A DNA stretch of 64,000 bases from the NCBI GenBank assembly GCA_029204225.1, contig CM055099.1, positions 52,848,277 through 52,912,276 on the forward strand, read 5' to 3'. This DNA is from Diphasiastrum complanatum (lineage: Eukaryota; Streptophyta; Lycopodiopsida; Lycopodiales; Lycopodiaceae). This document shows positions 32,861-42,321 of the stretch, one piece after another. The notes under the pieces are model-generated. The model was not told where the DNA came from, did no database searches, and worked only from the letters and a program-made list of their open reading frames with translations. Position 1 is the first letter of the stretch, and each line of letters opens with the position of its first letter. Both the position numbers and the translations under genes were made by a program.

Positions 32861-32940
32861 CCTATCATTTGGTACGCTATCGTTGTGGGTGCTACTAGTA
32901 CCAATCGTTTGGTGCACTATCGTTGTGGGTGCTATTGGTG
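32861..32940. repeat. 40-bp tandem duplication
   Basis: Units 32861-32900 and 32901-32940. The core 'CTATCGTTGTGGGTGCTA' is identical in both, with a handful of substitutions elsewhere. Confidence 0.85.
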
Positions 32941-33374
32941 CTGCTGCTAACATGTTGCCAAAAATGAGGTCATGTTTGGAATAACAAATATTTTAGTTTG
33001 AAAGTGAATGAGACCTTATTAATTTGTTTGAGTTTTAAATTGTTGGCTTGGGTTAGGTGTTTTTTATCTTTCTTTGGTTGAGAATCATAGGCTTTGTTAT
33101 ACTAAATAAGTTGATGTATTGAAAGCTAATGAGTTAGGACTAGGCCCAAAAATTCTTATAAGCTATAACTTTTTCAAAGATTCAAATTGCAGGGCTTATA
33201 ATGAGGAATAATAACAATGTGGACCAATGGCTAATATGGACAGTCACGTGCATGATAATAGACCTATACCTCTCCTTCCTCAAAAGGACATTATTCATAA
33301 TGTCAACATAAAGAAAATGTTGATGTTGGAGGAAGAAACTATTGCAAAATGCATATATATTAAACAAGAAGCAA

Positions 33375-33377
<3 letters not shown>

Positions 33378-33409
<32 letters not shown>
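33378..33409. repeat. (TG)16 microsatellite
   Basis: 32 bases of TG dinucleotide. It creates a spurious CVCVCV peptide on plus and HTHTHT on minus. Confidence 0.97.
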
Positions 33410-33410
<1 letters not shown>

Positions 33411-34039
33411 CAAATAAGGCATAAAAATGAAAACATGATAACTCTTAATACATGTACTACATAAGTTCATTCAATATGTCTCTTTCGTTTCTTGCACAAA
33501 GAAAAGGAACCCTCACAATTGACATTTGCATATACATACATAAGTTGAGGGTAATTATTATTGAACTTGCTCATCCTAGATATGTAAATGTCTAATTGAA
33601 AACACGTAAGCAAAAAGAAGAATATAAGCATTTTTGGAATTGGGAGAATTTCTTTTGGAAAAGAAAAAAAAAAAGATGTGACATGTCTAAACTATGGTAT
33701 GCAAGCTAAAATGGAAAAGATTGAATGCACCCCAGGAAAAGAAAAAGGGACACGGAGGGGGGATGATTTCCTTATAGAGATTCTGCAAAAGTGAAATAGT
33801 AAACATTTAAGAAATTAAAGTACCATGGGCCAACTCTTCTTGGGTCATAGGGACACATTGCCTTGAGAAGAAAAAATCTAGTGAATAATCTCTAGGCTAG
33901 AAACTTAAACTTACAAATAGGGCTACTCTTCAAGTACTTGAAGTTATCTCTCCATGACTAAGTAGCATTCAATCTATTTCATTTGTTGTTGAGGATATCA
34001 AGAAAGGACAAGTCATAAAAAAATATGCCAACTCATTAG

Positions 34040-34270
34040 ATTTGGTCTCATGGGACTACACAAATTTGAATGTACCAATTCAAGTGTGTCCTTTGCCCAA
34101 GTAGAACTCCCCTTTGAAAACCTTTATCTTTGTTGCTTCCCTAAAGCACAAGCCCTGCATACATCTGAACAAGAATCTATGCTGGGAAGCACATCATCTA
34201 GTGCTTGTTAAGCATTGTAAGTCTCAAAAACTCAAATGACCATACATTTCATGCCACAACTTGCTCACAT
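34040..34270 (-). pseudogene. Decayed copia integrase N-terminal relic
   Basis: No long open frame, but the minus strand translated piecewise gives SKLWHEMYGHLSF (zinc His pair), 'VCRACALGKQQR' (zinc Cys pair), a stop, then 'KDTLELVHSNLCSPM', where the first catalytic Asp is Asn. Order and spacing fit copia integrase. Fainter similarity may run up to 34560. An old relic. Confidence 0.65.
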
Positions 34271-34575
34271 TGGAATTTTTTTTTCTTCAAATTCTTTAGG
34301 CATGGAATCGTTGTGTACAATCTGTATAGGCCATCTTCCTACAATATCTTGGCCACCACTCAATGATTATGCTCTTTGTCTCATCAAATTCTACCAACAA
34401 ATTTTATTTTTGTAGTCGTAATTCCATCTCTTTCAACAAAGCCAAGAAGTTTGCACCATAAGAAAATGGACAAATGATTACAAGAACCTATATTCTATAT
34501 CGCTATCAGTGAAAATCCATTATATCTCATTTTGTAAAAACAATACAAGGACAAAATCTCTATCTTTCCAAAATC

Positions 34576-34791
34576 ATGGATGTGATTCACTCTTATGTTG
34601 GAAAGTTGCAATACAGAGAAAGAAGTCCAAAGGAGCTTGCAGATAGTGGTATATTATTTTATGAATCTACATATATTCAAAAAATGGATGGGAGTTTTGG
34701 CAAGCTTGAAGCAATTCCATTGCCAAGTTTTCAGAGTGATGAGTGGCCTATTCCTGATAATACAGATTCATCATTAATGAAAGACTTGTAA
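34576..34791 (+). pseudogene. Short open frame of unknown origin
   Basis: 71 codons with balanced composition ('RSPKELADSGILFYESTYIQ', 'PLPSFQSDEWPIPDNTDS'), which reads like an exon fragment, not a random frame. I do not recognise the family. Bases 34670-34714 inside it recur at 35727-35771 in the same direction, on the far side of the C48-like fragment. It may be part of a captured or duplicated gene piece. Confidence 0.3.
34670..34714 (+). repeat. Direct repeat, left copy, flanking the C48-like fragment
   Basis: 'CATATATTCAAAAAATGGAT' onward, about 45 bases, five or six mismatches to 35727-35771. Confidence 0.7.
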
Positions 34792-35013
34792 GCACTCTAT
34801 GTTTATCGCCTGTTCATAATAGTAGACACAACATGAAAGTAAAATAGTCTACAATCATACATGCACTAATATTTGGAAAAAGACACGAGCTGACCAAGTT
34901 GGGCATCAGTATATGTGTACAAAGAGTCAAATGCTCTTTTTTCATTGTATAGGCTCCCAATTTCAATAACTCTTTAATTCACTATGGTGATTTGATGAAC
35001 AACGCCAGACAAA
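34792..35013. other. No gene seen
   Basis: Between the unknown open frame and the stop codon of the C48-like fragment; possibly its 3' flank. Confidence 0.3.
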
Positions 35014-35601
35014 TCAGAAGGTGGTTGATGCCTTTGCCCTTGCCAGTATGCTCAGGATAATTTCCTGTCTGAATCTATACATATCAGCTGCTGTATAATC
35101 ACCAATCGTAAACTGCAAGATAGAAAATTCACATACTAGTTACTATTAACAGCAATTCACATATTAACAGAATCGATTATTATTACATCATAGAAAAACA
35201 AACACAATAACTCACCTTTGAAATATCAACCTCTTGCTGGAGATTGTACCACTCGAAGAACAACTTTGTATTATAGAAAGTACACCACCCGCAGCTAAAT
35301 GAGTCATTTTGCTGGGGGGGTCTACAATTAGTTCAATATAGAAGAAATGGACACAAGAAATAACACTAAATATAGCTATTAAGCTAAAATTTTGATGAAA
35401 TGTCGAGGAATTACCTCCAAACTAATGATTTTACACTCCCCTACCATGGCATTCACTAATAGAAAGTATTTACAAATTGTCAACAACAACAAATCAACAT
35501 CTTTATGTGTATTACTGGACGAATTCATCTTTACACAAAAACAACTTATAAGATTATCTACAGTTCTCTTAACAAAGAGTAGATTCAAGCTCCAATGATC
35601 A
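35014..35601 (-). pseudogene. Ulp1/SENP-like (C48) cysteine protease C-terminal fragment with introns
   Basis: Three minus-strand exons. Last: 35112-35014, 32 codons plus TGA, after a good acceptor CTTGCAG, reading 'FTIGDYTAADMYRFRQEIIL'. Middle: 35321-35216, acceptor ATTGTAG and donor AAG/GTGAG, reading PPQQNDSFSCGWC then 'TFYNTKLFFEWYNLQQEVDI'. First: 35601-35415, containing 'HKDVDLLLLTICKYFLLVNA'. The pattern Q..N.(S)CG matches the oxyanion Gln and nucleophile Cys of C48 SUMO proteases, and R..I..EI matches their C-terminal helix. The expected His-Trp reads Tyr-Phe, the phase between first and middle exon does not fit, and the usual Asp is not seen. So it is a fragment or pseudogene. C48-like genes are often carried by plant DNA transposons. 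Confidence 0.5.
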
Positions 35602-35726
35602 CTGTAAAATTAAATAGATAGCCATTAGATACGCGATAGAGAAATTATCTTAAAGTGAGATGTTAATGATAAACCTACTAATAGCAAGGGTCAAATAAAC
35701 TAACTTACTTGGTGTGCATCAACTAC

Positions 35727-35771
35727 ATATATTCCAGAAATGGATGAGAGTTTTGGTAAGCTTGAAGCCTA
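35727..35771 (+). repeat. Direct repeat, right copy
   Basis: 'CATATATTCCAGAAATGGAT' onward. On the minus strand it could be an exon end with a perfect GTAAGT donor just below, but the phase does not suit the next exon. Confidence 0.65.
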
Positions 35772-35779
35772 TCACTACA

Positions 35780-36520
35780 CAATGCTGCGACGGACCTTGC
35801 AGTCTCACAAGAGAAGCAGCTCAGTGACCTGCTACGCTCCTTACCACGATTATTTCAGAAAATCCGGACATTGCTGGCAAAAGATCCTACAATGACCTTC
35901 GACAAGGCAGTCATTGACATCAAAGAATAAGTTGAAACCAGAAAGCACTACGATGACAAGAACGAGTTTGATCATGCTCTCTACAACAATAAAGACCAGT
36001 TGAAGAAGAAGGCTCAACCTAAGAGGGAGTCGACAAAGAGGACAGTTCAAAACTAGCAGAAGCAGGGAATCCAAGAAAGCAGATCAAAAGGAAGGAACAG
36101 ACATCAAGGCAACGACAAGAAGACATGCAGACGTGATGGCCACACAGTGGATAAATGCTGGTTGAATCCAAAGATCGAGTGTATACATTGTCATAAGAAA
36201 GGTCATGCAACCGTGGATTGCTATGACAATACAAGGAACAAGAACACGCAGAGCAGGAAGGAGAGCACAAACAACACATCATACGTGGAGGAGTTTGAAT
36301 TCTCAAAGATGGTTGAAGATCGAACTAGTAGAAATTCCACTGCTTACCTATGCACTAACTTATGTGCAACATCCACATCTGACGTTCAAGACATAGTTCT
36401 TGACTCAGGAGCCACGTCGCACTTTGTGACGACAAGGCATATGATCGCCAACTTTCAACAAACCGAATTCTCCAGACATATCGTTCTAGGAAATGGATTG
36501 CGACACGAAGTAAGCGGCAC
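35780..36520 (+). pseudogene. Copia family B gag end and protease, copy 2
   Basis: Frame pieces give the end of gag ('AKDPTMTFDKAVIDIK'), a Lys-rich stretch and two knuckles: CRRDGHTVDKC (first Cys pair incomplete) and CIHCHKKGHATVDC (complete). Then comes the protease start 'DIVLDSGATSHFVTT' with catalytic DSG. The open frame 36147-36530 runs into the gypsy LTR at 36521. The 5' part of this copia is lost before about 35780. Its pol resumes at 48527 after the gypsy insertion. Confidence 0.85.
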
Positions 36521-37192
36521 TGTAGGCTGATATTCTATGAATATTCGAGCCATCTTGAAAAAGATACAAACTTAAGCCTAGAACTGGATCAGTCAAGTGT
36601 AGGCCTTTACGCCATGTTGTAACGATTTAAAGTTGTTTAGTTCTAATCCTAAGTCTAGAAGATTGAAACTTAAACTAGTTTGAATAAGTTCAACTTAAGT
36701 TGGTTCAATTGTTTATGGTCCATTGGGGGTTTGTCCCATGGTACCAAGTTAAGCCTATGTGGTCTATTTGTCCCATAGTGCCTTTTTGTAAGTGACCACC
36801 ACTCCAAGTATATATATAGGAGTGAAAGAGTCCATTTTGAAAGAGAACCTCATTTGCAATACATGCCTATCTTTCTCTCTGAGTGTTCTCCCTTGAGTGA
36901 TTTCCCTTCGAGGAGGATATTTTAGGTTAAACCGTCATTGAATTAGGTTAAGCCATCATTTGAGTCAGTTCCTAAGTAGAGAAACAAGAGACAAGTGGAT
37001 CTTGCCCGAAATATTCACCCACTCACTGTAGATCTTCTCATCATTCAATCTCTCGGTTAGTTGAAAGCCATAGCCATTGGTTGGGAAAGCCACAATGCCT
37101 AGTCGGAGCCATAACGTGTTCTAGTTGGGAGTCTGCCATAGCACTCGTTAGTTGGAGCCATAGCCAAAGTTGAGGAATGCGAACAACCAACA
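36521..37192 (+). repeat. 5' LTR of gypsy copy 1
   Basis: TGTAGGCTGATATTC ... GAACAACCAACA, 672 bp. TATA box 'AGTATATATATAGG' at 36808-36820. It is about 90 bp shorter than the 3' LTR owing to a single gap near 36905. Roughly a dozen differences in the first 300 bases. Confidence 0.93.
36808..36820 (+). promoter_or_regulatory. LTR TATA box (gypsy)
   Basis: 'GTATATATATAGG' after a conserved ACCACCACTCCAA. The same context recurs at 48053-48064 and, reversed, in copy 2. Conservation in three LTRs supports a promoter element. Confidence 0.6.
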
Positions 37193-37193
37193 T

Positions 37194-37210
37194 TGGCGCC
37201 CTTGCCGCTC
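37194..37210 (+). other. Gypsy primer binding site
   Basis: TGGCGCCCTTGCCGCTC, one base after the LTR end CAACA. It differs at a few bases from copy 2 (TGGCGCCGTTGCCACTC). Confidence 0.82.
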
Positions 37211-39217
37211 TTTTTTTTCGCTTTCTCTACTTTTGTAACTACTCTTCCTTGATTTTTGAAGCCATTTATTGCTTTTTGTTTTTTGCGTGTTGCTTGCTAT
37301 TTTTTTTTGCTTTCTTTTTTTCTAACACTTGCTTTGCTTGTTTTTTACTTTACACGGACTCATTCTAAGGGTTTTGCTCATAGAAGATTTTTGAAGATTT
37401 TTGCTCATTAAGGGTTTTTGGACAAGGGTTTTGTAGAGGCCATCCACACCATCCCTGGATCTACAACGAGCTCTCACCACCACCTCCAGCGTGACCATCA
37501 GCGCCCATCAGCAGAGCGACCTCCTCTTTTCTCTTTTTCAGCTATTTTTCCGCTGTTTGCAGGCATTTTCAGCCGTTTGCAGATACCCTCAGAAGGTTAG
37601 AAGCATGCATAAACATCTGTAGGGTGTATTATCTGTCCACGGGCCCTTCTAGTGATCTGTTCGAAAAGGAGGAGTGACCTGGATGTCAGCGGTTTTCAGT
37701 TCATTCATCCACCTGTTAGTTCATCTGCTTACATCTGATAGTTCGTCCATTTGCATGTCAGCCGTTTGAAACTCGTCTTCTGCCCTAGCATGTCCCATGA
37801 AAAGGAAGATCAATGCCCATCTGCTCGTTTTTCAATCATCCGTAGCTCGTTCATCCATTCGTTTGTATCTGTAGCTCGTTTTCAGTCACCTAGCAATGGT
37901 GAGCAGGGTAAACGAGTCGTCAGAAGGAGTCTGCTATTTTTGAACATTTTTATCTGCTATTTATCAGAAGGCTGAAGGAGCAGGGTGCAGGGAGCGGGCT
38001 GCTGTAGCTGCAGCTGGTAGCAGTACAAAACTTCATCTCTTTTAGTTCCAAGTTTTCCGTTGTTACTAGGTATTTTCAGCCGTTTGCAGATTGTCATCAG
38101 TTAGAAATGTGCATCTGTAGAGATTTCTTGTGCCTTTCTAGCGTTGCTTTTGCTGTCCACAGGCTAAAATGGCCCATCAGCAGTGTTCGAGCAGGGTTTT
38201 CAACCTCGTTTTCATCTTCCATATGCATTTAGCAGCGTGTCAGCTCATTTTCAGCCGTCATTTTCAACCCATATCCATGATTTACAGTCCTCGTTTTGTC
38301 TACAGCCATTGTTTTCAGCCCATATATGTGATTTCAGTCCTTTTCTGACATTTTCAGATCTTTTCAACGAATTCTCCTACTGTTTCTAGGTTTAGAGGTG
38401 TTGTCATCTACTTTTCAGCCCTTTCTAACCATTTTCCAGTCATATTCAGCGATTTTCCAGCAAATTTTTTATGGCTTTAGCAGTGTTACTTCTATTATTT
38501 TCTTTCTTTGCTAACGGAAGGGCTGAATTTTCACAGTCTTCCCACCGGTTCTAGCTCCACGGGTACAGGGTTGCACGAGTCCTGTGCGAGTCATCTTCTG
38601 TGCGAGTATCCCACGGTTTCTAGCTCCACGGGTACAGGGTTGCACGAATCCTGTGCGAGTCATTTTCTGTGCGAGTAACCCACGGTTTCTAGCTCCACGG
38701 GTACAGGGTTGCACGAGTCCTGTGCGAGTCATTTTCTATGCGAGTACCCCACGATTTCTAGCTCCACGGGTACAGGGTTGCATGAGTCATTTTTTTGCGA
38801 GTCATCTTCTGTACGAGTCATCTACGAGTAGTACATTTTCGTCCACGAGTCATCTCTCACCCTTGCACAAGTCATTTTTTGCATTGAACACGCCTGTGCG
38901 AGTCATAAATTTATTTGAACGAGTAAGTTCCCATGTCTGTGCGCGTCATTCCCCTGTCTCTGCGAGTCATTCACTGATTCTCGTAAGCCACAAAAGTACT
39001 AGAGGAGGTATACATATATACTCTAAAAAAAAAAAAAAAATCCAAAATTCCAATTTGTTCCATTGAAGGCAATATCAATCGGAAACCTAGCGTCATACAC
39101 TAAACCATTATTTGGTACACATCCTACGCGACCGATCTAACCTATTATCACATCACTTCGGCTAATCTGTCCACCCAAACCATTTGTCTGGTCTTGTGAT
39201 AATCTGTTCAGATCAAC
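37211..39217 (+). other. Gypsy leader
   Basis: About 2 kb between primer site and gag ATG. First T-rich, then many 'GTTCATCTG/TTTTCAGCC'-like words, then the 69-bp array. Frames here are short or driven by repeats. Long leaders are known in Tat-type elements; some carry an extra upstream ORF, which I cannot demonstrate here. Confidence 0.6.
38541..38795 (+). repeat. 69-bp tandem repeat in gypsy leader
   Basis: Units 38541-38609, 38610-38678, 38679-38747 and a partial from 38748, few mismatches. Each has 'TCTAGCTCCACGGGTACAGG', then two GTGCGAGT words. 69 is a multiple of three, so the array is open in frames on both strands and yields a repeated 23-residue peptide. The TGCGAGTCAT core continues irregularly to about 38970 and also fills the leader of copy 2. 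Confidence 0.92.
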
Positions 39218-40545
39218 ATGGCAGGACCATCCCATCCCCCGCCCAAGTTAGAGAAAAGACTTCCTTGGATTGGCGCACCTAAATACGATGGCGAATCAGA
39301 TCCGACATGATTTCTACAAGATTTCAACAATGCTTGTAAATTTTATGGGGACGAATCTGACACCGAAAAGGTATATTTATTCCCCATGATTTTACAAGGC
39401 GACGCAAAAGAGTGGTTTTTAAACCTTGACGACCCAGACAATACGTCTTGGGAGACCATCACCGCCGAACTGATCAAACGGTTCAAACCCTTCAAATTGA
39501 CGCAGTGTCCCTTCATCCAATTGACGCATATCAAGATGCGAAGTAAAGAATCAATGCGCACCTACATCGAGCGTTTCAAGCGTTCTAAAGTAGCGTGTGT
39601 CGATGATCACGTAATTGAGAAAATGGCCATCAAACTTTTTTTAGTTGTTTACCCAAGGCCATTAGGAGAGAGTTGAAACCCGCAGACTCGTACGACCGAT
39701 TGAAAGACGCGATGGATGACGCCATCCGTGAAGAAGATGAAGGGTCTGACGAGGACAATGACTTTCACGACAAGAGGGGAAAGGGGCTAGTTAAGCACGA
39801 GACTTCCCGCGTGGAAGGATCGTCCTCATCTAGTGAGGTTGATATCCTTCACCACCTTGAGGGTTGGCAAAACGCACAACAAGCTCAGATGGAGAAGCTA
39901 ACCTCAGAATTCCAAAAGGTATTGAAGGATGTCGCTGAAAAAACTTTTCTAGTCCGTGAGAATGTCTGGTGTCCTATTTGTTCTCAAAACCACACCGCCA
40001 ATGAGTGCCCACACGTAAGAACATATTTTCCACACGCGGCACGACCTATGTATCGCCCTTATAGGCCATCTGGACTTCAACAGTATGCACCAAATTACAA
40101 TCCAAATCCATTCGCGCCGAGGCCAGGACAATACCAACCTAGGCCAACAGGCAGTTCATTATCAACACAAACAACCATTTGTAGTCAATCAGCCTGTGCC
40201 ACATGTACAATCTCACATGGTTGATACTGCCTATGTCGATCCTGCTACCTATTATGTCGAGGATCCCAATGCCAATGTTTATCAAGCAGAGACGAGTTAC
40301 TCTTATGAAATGGCACAACCTGGATACGACCCCAATCAACCTCAATATCATACACAACCTATAGCATATGCTGCGCAACCGATGCCAATTTTACGTGGCT
40401 GTTTTGTGTGTGCGAGACGACATCCTAGCATTCGTTGCCCTGATAAATTACAATATCCACCTCTTTGTGAAAATTGTGGCATAGAGCACCATAAGAGAAG
40501 GGCCACTATACCAAGGCTACGTATATCATCAACTGGAGCCACAAC
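39218..40545 (+). pseudogene. Gypsy gag
   Basis: ATG 39218 (MAGPSHPPPKLEK), then a TGA at 39308-10 in place of an expected Trp. The capsid part follows: 'FPMILQGDAKEWFLNLDDPD', 'WETITAELIKRFKPFK' and 'SKESMRTYIERFKRSKVACV'. A frameshift near 39655 leads to 'LKPADSYDRLKDAMDDAI', an acidic segment, 'DILHHLEGWQNAQQAQMEKL' and a knuckle CPICSQNHTANEC. A shift near 40140 continues into a Tyr/Pro/Gln-rich stretch with two more Cys/His clusters, CFVCARRHPSIRC and CENCGIEHH. Gag packages RNA; at least three lesions inactivate this copy. Confidence 0.88.
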
Positions 40546-42321
40546 TTGGCAACAATCGATTGTATCAATGCGGAACATTGCGAACTCAATACACATCACA
40601 CTGATAGCGATGAATCTACTGTTGAACCAACTGATTTGGATACTCCTATTTTCAACGTCAGTTATGTTAACATTCAGCCCCACAACGAGGACTTGCTTCA
40701 CGTCACCTGGCTAACTTATGATAAATCAATAACCTTGTATATTGCTGATGAGAGTGTTTTACACTCTCAAGAGTTTGATACTGACTCCGACATGGCCGAT
40801 ATTACAGATGTAGCTATTCTGCGCTTCATGGACGCCATTCCACCACAACTACTCCCTGAGAAGGTCCGAGAGATAGAGCCTAAGGCTAGCATTGTCGTAG
40901 CCAAACTGGACCAAAGTAAACTATATCGTGTCAAACGACCGATATACGAATGGGAGATACATGATACTAAATCTATCTACGCGATAGATGACGCAATCTT
41001 AACCGAAGTCCCTCAAGCGTCCAAGCCACACAAAAACACCGTTCACAGGGTGCATGCAAAACCAACTAGGAAGGAAGCTATCCGTGAGAAAATGAAAAAG
41101 ATTATAGAGGTGGAGCCTCCTCACAATCTCACGATAGCTCGAGAAACCCCGGGTGAAGCACAATCCTCTAGGTCCACAAGCCACATAGCTAGAACCCCTA
41201 GGGATCCACCTAAAGCCAAGACTAAGAAGCCCTGCGCCCCTGGTAAAATTGATGTGCCCAACCATTTCAAGGACCTCATTATTGAAGATATAACTATACA
41301 CCTGCCTCAAGCTCAACGGGAGCCAAAGGGGAATGAGCCATATGATGGCCCCGCTCAAACCATAAAGTTAAATCTTCAAGAGCCTGATGAGACAGAGGAA
41401 AAGTTTGTCCATATTGGAGCACACCTCAACACCAAACAACGTCTAGCCTTAGAGAAACTTCTTAGAAAATATCGTCATAACTTCGCATGGAACTATAAGG
41501 ACATGAAGGGGGTAGATCCCTCGGTTGCCATGCATAGAATCCCATTAAAGACGGATGCTAAACCCCATGCCAGTAGACCTTATCGTTGTAATCCGATCTA
41601 CAGAGCACGCATCAAAGAAGAACTCCAAAAGCTCTTGGAGGCAGGTATCATCTATGAGGTGGAACATATAGATTGGGTATCACCTATTGTTGTGGTCCCA
41701 AAGAAGAACGAGAAGCTTTGTATTTGTCTCGACTATCGCAAATTAAATGCTTCCACAGAAAGAGACCATTTTCCAATCCAGTATGGCGAATCCATATTGG
41801 AAAATCTAGCTGGGGATGAAGTTTACTCCTTCCTGGATGGCTTCAGTGGATACAACTCAGTTGTTATCTCTGAAGAAGACCAATCCAAAACGACTTTTGC
41901 TACAGAATGGGGTATCTTCTGCTGGCGCATTATGCCATTTGGATTGTGGAATGCGCCATGTACCTTCCAACGTGTCATGCAAGCAGCATTTTATGATCTC
42001 ATCGGTGACAACCTTGAGATCTATCTTGATGACCTTGGGGTGCACTCGGAAGAATCCACGCACCTGGCTGTACTCGAACGTATTTTCATACAATGCCAAA
42101 GGTATGGTATTTCTCTTAATCTTGAAAAATGTCAGATTTGGGTCACCCACGGCGTCGAACTTGGTCACATTGTATCGCACAATGGGATTGCCACCGACCC
42201 AAAGAAAATCAAAGTCATTGTTGAGAGACCAAAACCTAAAATAGTCCGAGATGCTTATTGTTTTATGGGTCACGCTAATCATTATTGTTGCCATATTCGC
42301 AATTTTGCTAGTAAAGCATGA
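40546..42321 (+). CDS. Gypsy linker and reverse transcriptase
   Basis: 591 codons open. Residues 1-270 are a Lys/Pro-rich linker without a DTG/DSG retropepsin motif. RT begins near residue 300 ('KLLRKYRHNFAWNYKDMKG', 'HRIPLKTDAKPHASRPYR'). Then 'SPIVVVPKKNEK', LDYRKLNA, 'FLDGFSGYNSVVISEEDQSK' (first palm Asp), 'MPFGLWNAPCTFQRVMQ' and the catalytic IYLDDLGVHS (YLDD instead of the more usual YMDD/YVDD), then 'ISLNLEKCQIW'. The first Met at 40546 is arbitrary, since the frame comes from gag-pol processing. TGA 42319-21 splits it from RNase H in the same frame. Confidence 0.9.
   Translation: MATIDCINAEHCELNTHHTDSDESTVEPTDLDTPIFNVSYVNIQPHNEDLLHVTWLTYDKSITLYIADESVLHSQEFDTDSDMADITDVAILRFMDAIPPQLLPEKVREIEPKASIVVAKLDQSKLYRVKRPIYEWEIHDTKSIYAIDDAILTEVPQASKPHKNTVHRVHAKPTRKEAIREKMKKIIEVEPPHNLTIARETPGEAQSSRSTSHIARTPRDPPKAKTKKPCAPGKIDVPNHFKDLIIEDITIHLPQAQREPKGNEPYDGPAQTIKLNLQEPDETEEKFVHIGAHLNTKQRLALEKLLRKYRHNFAWNYKDMKGVDPSVAMHRIPLKTDAKPHASRPYRCNPIYRARIKEELQKLLEAGIIYEVEHIDWVSPIVVVPKKNEKLCICLDYRKLNASTERDHFPIQYGESILENLAGDEVYSFLDGFSGYNSVVISEEDQSKTTFATEWGIFCWRIMPFGLWNAPCTFQRVMQAAFYDLIGDNLEIYLDDLGVHSEESTHLAVLERIFIQCQRYGISLNLEKCQIWVTHGVELGHIVSHNGIATDPKKIKVIVERPKPKIVRDAYCFMGHANHYCCHIRNFASKA

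Noticed and set aside
33182-33436. Minus frame with HTHTHTHT run (and plus CVCVCV frame)
   Set aside because: Product of the (TG)16 microsatellite; flanking residues show no family similarity.
37177-37368. Hydrophobic Phe/Leu-rich frame, possible membrane peptide
   Set aside because: It overlaps the LTR end and primer site, and the hydrophobicity reflects a T-rich leader.
38584-39066. 160-codon frame across the gypsy leader repeat, considered as a gene
   Set aside because: Its length comes from a 69-bp repeat being a multiple of three; the opposite strand is open for the same reason and composition is not protein-like outside the repeat.
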